The notes under the pieces were generated by a model. It was given only the letters and a program-made list of their open reading frames with translations. It made no database searches and was not told the DNA's origin. Below are positions 10,534 through 19,722 of a stretch of 64,000 nucleotides of DNA, one piece after another (within the stretch, counting starts at the first letter, position 1; each line of letters begins with the position of its first letter). The position numbers and the translations under genes are program-made. The DNA is from Coniochaeta sp. PMI_546 (Eukaryota > Ascomycota > Sordariomycetes > Coniochaetales > Coniochaetaceae), in contig MU271144.1 of NCBI GenBank assembly GCA_021432605.1, forward strand, positions 124,001-188,000, given 5' to 3'.

Positions 10534-11315
10534 ATGTTCTCCAAGTTGATTGTCTTGGCCCTCGCCGTCTCTCCGTTAGTAGCTGCTCATGGCAAAGTGG
10601 CCGTTGTCAGTGGCGATGCCGGCGGCAATGGCACGGCCCTGGCTATCAAGGGAGCCGTAGTCCCTGGCCCAGGGCCTAACTCCAAGGTGAGTGCTCGCGG
10701 GAACCACAGCGCTGGCTGTTACATGTTCTCACTAGTCCAACTTAGACCGAAGTCGACACGACTGTGTTCAGCAGCACCAAGATCCAGACGGACGGGCTCG
10801 GACGCACGACAGGCTCAGGCAAGAACAAGGTCACCATGCTCAATCAAGCCATGGCCCTTTCCGGCACGACCCTACCACAAGTCTCGGCCACCAATGGCAC
10901 CATCGAGGGCACCTTCCACATTGTCACCACTGACGGTGCCGGCCCGATCCAAGCTGTTCTGGACCCAACCGCCACCGGAAAATTCTCCAACGGCACCTTG
11001 CTCAAGACAGTCACGCAGGTGCCAGGCAATAACGGCAACATCAAAGCGCCTAAACAACGCTCGCTGTGGACTCGCGCTCTAGTTGCTGCCGGAATCGTCA
11101 AACGTGCAGCCAATGTGAACGAGGACTTCCCGATGAAGTTCAGCGTGCCAGCGGGAACGACTTGCTCAGGAACGATCAACGGGATTAGCAACGTGTGCTT
11201 GGTCAAGATCGCAAACAGCAACAAGGCAGGGCCGTTTGGCGGTGTTGTGGCTGTACAGATTGCCGGGCAGACGGCCGGGGCCGCCGCGAAGCGCGCAGTT
11301 GAGTTCTCTGCCTGA
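10534..11315 (+). CDS. Secreted Egh16/MAS1-like protein (gEgh16 family), 240 aa
   Basis: Exons 10534..10686 and 10746..11315 with a 59-nt intron (GTGAGT..TAG) falling between codons. A signal peptide is clear at residues 1-18 (MFSKLIVLALAVSPLVAA, then HGK). The mature part begins with KVAVVSGDAGGNGTALAIKG and carries DGLGRTTGSGKNK, FHIVTTDGAGP, VPAGTTCSGT and SNKAGPFGG, all hallmarks of the ascomycete gEgh16 family. That family includes Egh16 of powdery mildew and the GAS/MAS proteins of Magnaporthe, which are expressed in appressoria, though members also occur in saprotrophs. Two Cys near the C-terminus could form a disulphide. The molecular activity of the family is not established. No partner gene lies nearby. 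Confidence 0.9.
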
Positions 11316-11882
11316 ATTCATCATGAATGGAGGCTGCCGTCCTTCTACATGATGATCGAGGAGTTGGAGATCTTAAGGGCGATGTTTGGAGTCGCATTGC
11401 TAGACACAAGAGGCTTGGACTCAAGGTTCACATTCATTTGAGCGGTCGGCAGATTGCAAGACGTGTATATAGTATTTGACGCTGGTTTTGAGCATATTCG
11501 AAGGAATCAAGATGGCTATACGTTCATTACCATTCAACACCAATTATATCGACTCGCTCTTCACTCCTATGCGCAGGTTGTATCCCTGATACTCGTATAC
11601 AGGTCAAAGTGTAGTGTCGTTCACGTTCGCTACTTTCCCAATAGGCGGGATCAGGTACAGGGATTACCATCGTACGATCTCACAGAAATATGATTCGACA
11701 TGCGTCCCAGCAACTCCACTCAACTTTTATACAGGGTACGTCTACTCCGATCCTGGAGCTGTTCAGAATAGAACCGCCAAGTATCCTCTGTTCTTACACC
11801 TTACACCGGGGTCTTCCGCCGCGGAAAGGCGTAGACACAAGCGCCGTCATGAAGCCAAGTCCACTGCTCCATGCACCGCCAA
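11316..11882. other. Intergenic region between convergent genes
   Basis: This region must hold the 3' UTRs of the Egh16-like gene (+) and of JAC1 (-). I see no further gene or notable repeat. Confidence 0.5.
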
Positions 11883-12740
11883 CTAATGCTCCAGCACGAC
11901 CGGCTTCCCCCTCTCCCAATTATCCACGCTCTCTCGTATATTGACCCAGTACCTGAGTTTGACAACCTCCCTCTTCAGCTTCTCGATATCTCCCTCCCCA
12001 AACGCCCGTCCAATGACCTCCTCGGCCGCACGTATCCTTTCCTCGTTCTCTTCCCTCAGTCCCACGAGCTCCTCCTCGCTCTGAGCCTCCTCAATGACCT
12101 CCCTCGCCTCCAGCACCACATCCAGCACATCCTCACCCACGCCCGCGACGGTTCCAGCCTCGTCGCCCGCTAGGTCGAGACCGAATTGCTCGTGGAGGAG
12201 GTACTGCGCGCGCAGCAGCGGGTTCGAAAGGGTCTTGAAGGCGCCGTTGATCAGCGCGCTGGTGGCTTCTGCCTTGCGTCGCGCGGCGGGGTCGGCGGCG
12301 CCGTGGGCGTGGAAGTCCGGGTGGGAGGCTGCTTGGAGGCGCAGGAATTCGCGGCGCAGGGCGCGGACGTCGATGTGGAATGGTCCCGAGGGCGGTGGAC
12401 CGTCGGGTAAAGTTTGAGGGAAGAGCGCGTAGTAGGATGGCGGTGACGGGCGTGGTTCGCCGCTAAGGGATGCGGTAGCGGTTGGGTCTTGTGCCGTTGT
12501 CGAGGTTGAGGGTGTTGATTCTTCGGCGACTGCGGCGCCAGACCGAGCAGCTCGGTTTAGTGGTGTTTGCGAGAGCCAGCGCCGTGCTAGTGGTGGCAGA
12601 GGCTGCCTAGAGGTAGGTCGACTTGCTGCTGTGGTTGTCTTCGTTGCCGTTGTTGATAGCGACCTGGCTGCACGCTGGCGACACGCTGCGCAGAGCTGCG
12701 CAAAGGCGCCACTCTGTTTTGCGGCGATAGAGGACCGCAT
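11883..12740 (-). CDS. JAC1: Mitochondrial J-protein co-chaperone Jac1/HscB
   Basis: Single exon, 285 aa. The N-terminal 60-70 residues are rich in Arg, Ser and Ala and lack acids (RQRAARSLSTTATKTT…RRWLSQTPL), as in a mitochondrial presequence. The J-domain runs from about 100 (YYALFPQTLP) and holds the invariant HPD in SHPDFHAHG near residue 140. The HscB C-terminal domain follows (AREVIEEAQSEEELVGLREENEE) and binds the Isu scaffold. The protein stimulates the matrix Hsp70 Ssq1 (or Ssc1) so that Fe-S clusters are handed from Isu to acceptors. Length and domain order fit the family. A proline/serine-rich linker at 60-100 separates presequence and J-domain. Confidence 0.93.
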   Translation of the reverse strand: MRSSIAAKQSGAFAQLCAACRQRAARSLSTTATKTTTAASRPTSRQPLPPLARRWLSQTPLNRAARSGAAVAEESTPSTSTTAQDPTATASLSGEPRPSPPSYYALFPQTLPDGPPPSGPFHIDVRALRREFLRLQAASHPDFHAHGAADPAARRKAEATSALINGAFKTLSNPLLRAQYLLHEQFGLDLAGDEAGTVAGVGEDVLDVVLEAREVIEEAQSEEELVGLREENEERIRAAEEVIGRAFGEGDIEKLKREVVKLRYWVNIRESVDNWERGKPVVLEH

Positions 12741-13380
12741 GACTTGATGATTGAACCAGGGGAGTAATCTGTCCAGAACTAAGATTGCTAGACGTATAGT
12801 GTTGTCTCTCGTGGGCGGCTTCGATTGCTTTTTTTCTTCTTCTTCTTCCTTCCTTCCTTCTGGTCAAGCTTCGACTCTGAAAGATTATCGAAAAAGCCGA
12901 GGAATGACGTCTGCCATCAGAAGCCGCTAAAAGCCGCAGGGACCACCGACCGATACCGCCCCTCGGGTCCGACTTACATAAGCAGACATTCGTCTTGGGC
13001 CACCCATTGCCAATGTGACAATGTCCAAATTACCGTGATAGTGTGTCGACTATCAGGAAAGCCAGTCTGCTTAAGATTAAAGATAATCATTATTGCGTGT
13101 GTATGTCAAGAAAGATCATGCCTGGCATGTTATCATCCCAGTCATCTCAGTACCCCACAACCGAGTTTGTACCACTGTGATCTCATGATGCATTCACTTC
13201 TGTTCGAACATTCAGGTTCAGATGAGTATTACACATTGTGCTATTAGTCCTGTATCCAGGTATGCAAGATATGCTATATGGCCTTGTCCACTCTTCAGGC
13301 TGTGTGTGTGTGTGCTGATTCACGTGTCAGCTATCCCTGAACACCATCCCAATGCTGGTATATCCATCCACCGACCACGA
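12741..13380. other. Intergenic region with simple repeats
   Basis: This holds the JAC1 promoter and the 3' end of the F-box gene. A TTC/TTCC pyrimidine run lies at 12829-12862 and a (TG)7 run at 13301-13314. No gene is recognised. Confidence 0.55.
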
Positions 13381-16065
13381 TCACGACAGCGTAACTGCCC
13401 TCCATCTCCCCCGCTCAGCATGCAGCCACCTTCCCTTGTCCTTCTTGTCAGCCACAGCCTCGTCCCTATTCCACCTCCCAGTACACCCCTCCCTCACCTT
13501 CACCGCTACCTCGCTGTCCCCGCCTCGGTCGCGACTTCTACTTCTCTCCCTCGCCCGTTCCATCTTGCCCAGCACACCACCGCTCGTCCTCCTACCTCCC
13601 ATCACCGGCATCTCCGGGCTACTGATAACACCAATCTCCTCCCCATTCTCACCTAGCATCTCCTTGACGCCCACAAGTCCGCCGCCCTCGTCGGTGCCCC
13701 CGGCGTCCGGCAAGAGTAGATAGTTAATCTTACTCTCCGCAGTGCCCATGTACGCCCCTACACCATGCTTCTCCACCACCGTCCCGTCTTCATCGATCAC
13801 GTTGATGAAGCTCCGCGGGAACCTCTTCGCGGCTTCTAGGCGACCCTGGGCCGCCAAGCGCGCAGCGTGGAGGTCGCTGGTTTCTCTCGGAAGGAGGTTG
13901 ACAGTCTCAGCTGGTGGAGCGAATCCGAGGGTTTCCGGTGGCGCACCGCCTGCACCACCGCCGCCGCCAAAACTCGAGCTTCGACTTCCCGTGCGGCCGT
14001 GCAGTCCGGCGCTGCTGGAGGGCGGGTAGTTCGAGATGGCGCTGCTACTTCTGCTGCTTCTCGGGGTCCATCCCGGTCCGGCATTTGCATGTCGGTATCT
14101 GTCGGCGGGTAAGTCGACGCGTTCTCGAGGGCGGCAGACGGATTGGAATAACCCCTCCGGATCGTTCGGGGCGCGTAACTGGCGGAGGGCGGGGAAGCCG
14201 CCCGCTGATATGGATCGCGAGAGGATGGTGTCTGCCACCGAGGCGCGGGTCGGTAGATACGGTATGTCCCAGTGCAGTTTGTGCAGGCTGGCAGAGGCGA
14301 GGTAGGGAAAGAGCATGATGAACTCGTCGGACGGCAGGACGGGCGGGGATGATTGAACAAGGGAGAAAGTGGCGAGCGAGGTGAAGTTGGCGAAGATCCG
14401 TGCCAGGGTCGGGAGCGAGTCGATGTTGATGTTGACCAATGTGAGAGACGTGATTGACGTGCTGCTCTTGCGGGTCGCGAACGAGGATAGGCCGGCTGTT
14501 GTTATGCCTGGGAGATGAGCCAGGGTGAGTTTCTTCAGCGATGGTAGGCAGAGCAGATTCCTGTCATTGAACGACGTGTGAGGGAGGTGCGATAGGTGGA
14601 GAGTCTCCAGCTTTGGGAGGCAGTGTAGCGCATCGTTGAGTAGCACGCTCGGAGTCAGGGTTGCACCTGGGCGGCAGTGCACCGTCAAACTCGTCATATG
14701 GGACCAATTGACGTGGTGAGCATAGAAGTCCTGCGATTGCTGGGGCTGCAGGTCACCCGGTGCAATGGTACCGTTTATTGACGGCCGCATCTTGTGCTGT
14801 CGCTGGTACGGCGTTGGCTCGACGATCCAGTTCATCTCCTTCAGCCGTTGGCGCGTCGAGAGAGCGTGGAATAGTCTTGAGAAGGTGTGGCTGTAGCTCG
14901 GATAAAATCCAACTAACCTCTCTAGATTCGGACATGACATGACAAGCGATGCAACCAGGTCGTGGTATTCCTCGGTAGATGTCCCCGGCGGCAGCAGCGA
15001 GGCTCGAGGAACCTTGAGAGAACGGACAATAAAAGCGATCTGGGGCGAACTCCTCAAGGTCCTCCGCAGTAGTACCATCCGACCTCCATGGTTGATCTTA
15101 TACCTCTTCTTGAAATGACCACCCTCTTCCCCGACCAGCTGAACATCCTCATACAGAGATGTCCTTGCGAACTTTGACCACTTCCGCGCACTCAACTCAA
15201 TGGAGCAGCAGTCCCGCATCCAACACGTCGCGCAACTCTCGCTCCCCGGCTGTAAGTGTAGCTTCTTGAGCTGCTCCAGAATTAGCTCTAGCACCTCGCC
15301 GGGAAGAGCAGCAAAGAGCTCCCCCGGCTTTGCCTTTGAACGGTACGGCTTCTTGATCGGCGCAGGGCGTTGATTTCGGATCCAGGGAGCGTTCTGGTTC
15401 TGGCTCTGCAGCTGAATCTGGTAGTCGGCGTAGGAGCGTCGGCCAACACTAACGGCCTTCAGCGGCGACGACCCCGTCGACTCCAAACTCGTCTGACTAC
15501 CCCATGAGGAGGCGCGCCCGCGTCCCTCTAAACTATCCCTGGATGAGAACGCAGTGCTGAAACTGGCAACTGTCGACGAGCTGCTGCGTCGTGACCGGAA
15601 GTCCATACTTGCCCCGCTGCCACGGTGAGGGAAGGCTTCGATCGCAATTGAAGGGTCCATGGTTGGGGCCATGAGCGCGCCCGAAGTTCTCGAGTTCTTC
15701 TTCTCGTCAGCACTCTTCTCCCTGACCGGCGGGTTAATCTGGATGACAAGTTCCTCGGGTGCTACCGGGTAGAAGGTTGAACGCCTCTTCTCCTTGGTAG
15801 CCTTGTCCTTCACAGGGGTTTCCTTAACAGGCACATCCATCCGGATTGCGAAGTCCTGACTCGCTGGCGGGTAGAACCCCGATCTCCTCTTCTCCTTTGC
15901 CGCCTTGTCTTTGGCCGGCGGGTTCATCTGTATCGCAAAGTCCTGGCTCGCTGGTGGGTAGAAACCTGACTGCCGTCGGCCGTTCTTGGTCTGGCTCACG
16001 GGAGCGACCGAGACCACGGGTCCCTTTGAGGGACCCATCGCGGACGAAGAGCGCACAGAGAACAT
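13381..16065 (-). CDS. Large F-box-type protein with LRR-like region and N-terminal FYP repeats
   Basis: Single exon, 894 aa, from the first ATG at 16065; the frame extends upstream only to a GTG and an intron-acceptor-like CTGATTGCAG. Residues 30-125 hold three related repeats with RRxxFYP cores. The F-box-like motif starts near residue 248 (GELFAALPGEVLELILEQL) and is followed by a Cys-rich insert (CATCWMRDCC). The middle third is Leu-rich with spaced LxxL patterns (LPKLETLHLSHL, LPSLKKLTLAHL), like irregular leucine-rich repeats. A Ser/Gly-rich disordered region and a basic tail follow. F-box proteins link substrates to Skp1 in SCF ubiquitin ligases; the LRR region would bind the target, which is unknown. 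This is a fungal-specific architecture; I cannot name an orthologue. Confidence 0.78.
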   Translation of the reverse strand: MFSVRSSSAMGPSKGPVVSVAPVSQTKNGRRQSGFYPPASQDFAIQMNPPAKDKAAKEKRRSGFYPPASQDFAIRMDVPVKETPVKDKATKEKRRSTFYPVAPEELVIQINPPVREKSADEKKNSRTSGALMAPTMDPSIAIEAFPHRGSGASMDFRSRRSSSSTVASFSTAFSSRDSLEGRGRASSWGSQTSLESTGSSPLKAVSVGRRSYADYQIQLQSQNQNAPWIRNQRPAPIKKPYRSKAKPGELFAALPGEVLELILEQLKKLHLQPGSESCATCWMRDCCSIELSARKWSKFARTSLYEDVQLVGEEGGHFKKRYKINHGGRMVLLRRTLRSSPQIAFIVRSLKVPRASLLPPGTSTEEYHDLVASLVMSCPNLERLVGFYPSYSHTFSRLFHALSTRQRLKEMNWIVEPTPYQRQHKMRPSINGTIAPGDLQPQQSQDFYAHHVNWSHMTSLTVHCRPGATLTPSVLLNDALHCLPKLETLHLSHLPHTSFNDRNLLCLPSLKKLTLAHLPGITTAGLSSFATRKSSTSITSLTLVNINIDSLPTLARIFANFTSLATFSLVQSSPPVLPSDEFIMLFPYLASASLHKLHWDIPYLPTRASVADTILSRSISAGGFPALRQLRAPNDPEGLFQSVCRPRERVDLPADRYRHANAGPGWTPRSSRSSSAISNYPPSSSAGLHGRTGSRSSSFGGGGGAGGAPPETLGFAPPAETVNLLPRETSDLHAARLAAQGRLEAAKRFPRSFINVIDEDGTVVEKHGVGAYMGTAESKINYLLLPDAGGTDEGGGLVGVKEMLGENGEEIGVISSPEMPVMGGRRTSGGVLGKMERARERSRSRDRGGDSEVAVKVREGCTGRWNRDEAVADKKDKGRWLHAERGRWRAVTLS
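15690..15990 (-). repeat. Triple in-frame repeat in the F-box protein (RRxxFYP units)
   Basis: Three coding repeats have TTC-TAC-CC cores at about 15958-15963, 15871-15876 and 15769-15774, i.e. spacings of 29 and 34 codons. Units 1 and 2 share SGFYPPASQDFAI exactly; unit 3 has diverged (STFYPVAPEELVI). Each is followed by a Pro/Lys-rich spacer. Confidence 0.85.
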
Positions 16066-16844
16066 CCCGTCTGTTGGATTCCTTTGCTGTAGTCTCAGCA
16101 ACGTGCTGTCATTTTGGTATAGGGGCCCCGCTTGTTGAAGTGTGGCGGACTCTGACAAGAATCGGTGGTGATAATGTCTATTATACCAAGCGGGAGGTGG
16201 TCTGCAATCAGGCACAAGAGAATACGGTCAGCATAGGCTCTCGTATTCTGACTCAGAGGCACGGTGTTGTCGAAGATAAACTTTAGATGACACAGTAAGA
16301 TGAATATGTATATGAAAAGCTGGACAATGAAGCTCCAAGCAACCAGCACAGAACTCCAGGATAGGAAGAAGAAACCCAGGAGCTGGAAAGGGAAGACAGC
16401 TTTCATATTGATAGTGGGTCAGGCAACACCATTTATTTGACATGTATCAAGGCAGGACTGGGCGCAGCTCCTCCTTCAGCCCCAGTACTATGTAGAGCTC
16501 AAGGCAATGATAACGCCCCCATCGCCATGACGAGGACAGGGAACAGAGCAGAAACAGAGTTTCATTAACCCTGTCGCCAAGCGGCGAGGACGTGTAATCA
16601 TTGCGGATAAGCAGGCACTGGCAGGCAGGGAGGGTGTGCGGGTCCGCCAACGGTTATCTCTCCGATATCTCGACCAGTGGGACAGTTCTGACCCGGCGAG
16701 AGGCTGTTTGGTAAGGCTCCGAAACGCCCTGGCGTAAGCCCGAGCGCCTGCTGGAGCCTTTGGCGGTAGGGCTTTTGTTCCAGCTAAGCCATATCTGGAT
16801 ACGCTGAGGCAGTCCGAGAAACTTCACCAGCAATGATGGCGCAA
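16066..16844. other. Intergenic region between the F-box gene and the membrane-protein gene
   Basis: It holds the F-box gene promoter or leader, possibly with a leader intron ending at the CTGATTGCAG acceptor-like site near 16203, and the 3' UTR of the next gene. Open frames here are short and not convincing. Confidence 0.4.
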
Positions 16845-17736
16845 CTAGCGACGAATGTGGAAATTGCTGGTGTAAGGCCCTGGCGCCAGCAGCAGAGAAT
16901 AAGAACCAGAATGCAGGATACAAAGGGAGTGCAACGAGAATGACAGGGCTGCGAGGACCAGTGCTGTCTGGCCAGTGAGAGTGACGGCCAAGTTGTACGA
17001 ATAGAACAGGAATAAGAAAAGGATCAAGGCGGTCCCAGCAGCGCCCACTATTGTGGAAACTGAGCTGATCATATGCTTTGGAGCGAACAAACTTGCGACA
17101 ACCCTTGCTGGTAGGGACGATGACGATCTCTTACGATGCGACGGGACCCTGAATTTGAAAGCACGGTCCGATCGTCTATCGCTTCGGCCTCGAGGGACCG
17201 ATTCTTGCGCCCACCGATTCAGGAGAGCAGAGGAAACAAAAGTTGGACAAAGAACAAAAGGGCTGGTGCGGAATATTTCCCACTTACCGGGACGTTGATT
17301 TGCGGTTATTCTTAGGCCCCCCACTGCCGCTAGGATTGCTGCTGTCCAACTTGACATGGTCGTTGTTCCTCGTGTTGGCAATTGCATCCACATTCGTGCG
17401 TGAGCTCGTCATCGCAGGTGGGCCATCCTTCATATAATTGAAGACCTCTTTTCGGAGAGCTTCGGCTCTTTTGTCGTCGAGCACAGACAGCGAACTTCTT
17501 CCTCTCCGGCCACCGAGTTTGCTGAGCTTCTTCCTGGTGCCGCTGATGCTGCCGCTGATACTGCCGCTGATGCTGCTTGGTCTGGTACTACTGCTGCTCC
17601 CAGGCCTACTCTCGCTGTTTCTGTTTGTGTTGTAATAGTAGTCGTCGTTGGCCGAAGTGCCCTTCACCGGCTTCCACCACGACCATCTCGACTTCCGCAA
17701 CGGCGGCGGTGCTGGTGGACCGGTGCCGAATGACAT
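16845..17736 (-). CDS. Hypothetical protein with C-terminal transmembrane region, 250 aa
   Basis: Exons 17736..17288 and 17148..16845 with a 139-nt intron (GTAAGT donor, TTCAG acceptor); the junction rebuilds an Arg codon (…KSTSR-VPSHRKRS…) in frame. The start MSFGTGPPAPPP was chosen; a longer frame exists upstream but is less likely coding. The N-terminal 150 residues are polar, with KSRWSWWKPVKG near 17-28, a (SGSI) repeat around 70-80 and basic RKKLSKLGGRRGR. After a basic, Ser-rich linker come two hydrophobic stretches (about 178-202 and 207-228) that look like membrane helices, so the protein is probably tail-anchored or a C-terminal hairpin. I do not recognise the family. The acceptor choice is the least certain part. 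Confidence 0.55.
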
Positions 17737-19722
17737 GATTCCGATATCCCCCTTGCGCTTGGTCGTTTCATTGGTGTCGTTGACCCTGTCCGTGGTTTGC
17801 ACAACGTGATGATGCAGGCTGCACCGCGACCGCAGTACTCCTGCAGACACTTGGCGATTCCGTCCCAAGCACAGAACGCCAAACAGCCAATCTTTCCCAG
17901 GGGGCGCTCAGCCTAGGCCTCAAAAAAATGGCCCTTGCGTCGTCGTGTTCTCCTCTTTCGGAAAGTCTCCTGAGGTCAGACGGCGCAGAGCCTCGCAGAG
18001 CTGCCCAAACTGGGATGATGATACTGTCCAGCTTTTCAATATAGCGCTGTTCGTGCACTCTCAATTGTGCACCGACCCGTAATAGCTTCAGTCGGATGGC
18101 GCGGATACCGTTGCTTCGATATTGTAAGCTGAGTTAATCGGCAGCGTTCGTGCGTCAAGAACCCATGCGACGTATGTGCCGTAGCTGACGATATGCTCTA
18201 TCTTGCATTTGGGACTCTTTGAGAAGGTGGTGTTGTGACCGCGGCGCATAAAACGTGTCAAGTTCCCGTCCTCATGCACAATCGATTGTTGCATGACCTG
18301 CTCTGACTGCAGATGGAGAGACCAGAAGTGCATGCCAGTGACGAACAAGATAACTGACAGCAGGGGCAGCTCTCGTTTATTAAGGTTACCCCAAAATCCC
18401 TGTGGTTATGACCTTCGGTCATAATGGACTTCTGGAATCTTGTCACGGGCCTTGGCTAGATGACACCCAAACTAACCCTGTATGTGTGTAGGTAGTCATT
18501 GGGGGGTCTCCAACTCGGTAAAAGCAACAAAAAGCAAGACATTCTGCTCTCTCACAGTTTGCATAGTACCATCGCCATCAGTCGACAGATAATCACGCAC
18601 GATTTGCATCATCGGGCATGCGACACTCCCGTCCGGCTGCAGAAAACTGGAAAAGCGAAAGAAAAGCTACAAGAGGTTGGGGGGCTGCATCATATGGCCC
18701 GCTGAGTGGTGCTTCGCATTGCAGAAGAAGAAATAGACTCGATTAGCTGCATCCGGGTGGCCGCTCTCCCTCCATCAGGGCGACTGAGATCCAATGACAG
18801 CTCTGATTTTCACCAAGCCGAGCTGAGGGATAGCGGGGTATAGCGTGTCATTCCGCTATAGATGGCCCTTTTGCGGTACCGGATACATTTTGTGGTGCCG
18901 TATAAGTCTACTTCCTGAAGTGTCTCGTAATAATGGATCTGTTCGCACCTCGGCCGACCAAGCACGGCCTGTTAGTGGACGACAGGTCTTGGACCACAGC
19001 GGAAGTGTCTGCTACACGGGGGCTAGGCAACAGGCGTTGTTTTGCATGCACCTACATAGAGGGACACATGGCATCGTGACGACCTCTTCGTAGTGGTAAC
19101 CATCCATCTGATCGGGCCGCTGTTCAGGCTAAAACGCCGATCCCAGGTCCCAAGGGATCATCCCCAGGGAGGTTGTGGTCTATAACACGGATCGAATATA
19201 CGTTCCCCAGTATCCTTGCATACTGCGGCCGGCCGGAAGCTAAGCATCAAAGCAGTGGAAATTTGAGGAATGCTGAGCAGAGACAAGAGAACTATCAACC
19301 ACCCAAGGACCCGGATGGAGCGTCAAAGCACGGATCGGCATGACATTAGATATTGCCATCAGCAAGCGAGAAGCTGCGCCGGCATCAGCAGACTTGCGAA
19401 TATGGTGCTGGCAGATATGAGGATGCACTCTTATCAACACGTGAAGGCTGCAACTGGATCAGCGAAGGCTACGGTACCTAAGGTAAGGTAGACACTGAAA
19501 AACTCAAAATTGTTTCAACATCGCCATGTGAGCCGAACAGCGCAACCAGTATGCCTCTTATTTCAGCAAATCAGCAGCCGACTTCGTGGTTCCACAACCG
19601 TCATGACATGTTTTCCAACGATGCGCAACTGCAAAGAATGGCAACTCGAGTGATATACAAGGATACATTCTCCTTCCTTCGTTAAAGTACTCTAGACATA
19701 GCCCCGTAAGTCCCATCCACAA
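17737..19722. other. Intergenic region, about 2 kb, no gene recognised
   Basis: It lies upstream of the membrane-protein gene and downstream of the SNF2 gene. Only short frames without family features are present. A TACCTAAGGTA palindrome lies at 19475-19485. Confidence 0.45.

Noticed and set aside
7271-12740. Possible secondary-metabolite or effector cluster around the Egh16-like gene
   Set aside because: Its neighbours are housekeeping genes (CSN4, JAC1); no synthase, P450 or transporter lies beside it.
16066-16215. Extension of the F-box protein by 50 codons
   Set aside because: The extension has no ATG, only a GTG, and includes an acceptor-like site; the first ATG at 16065 was used.
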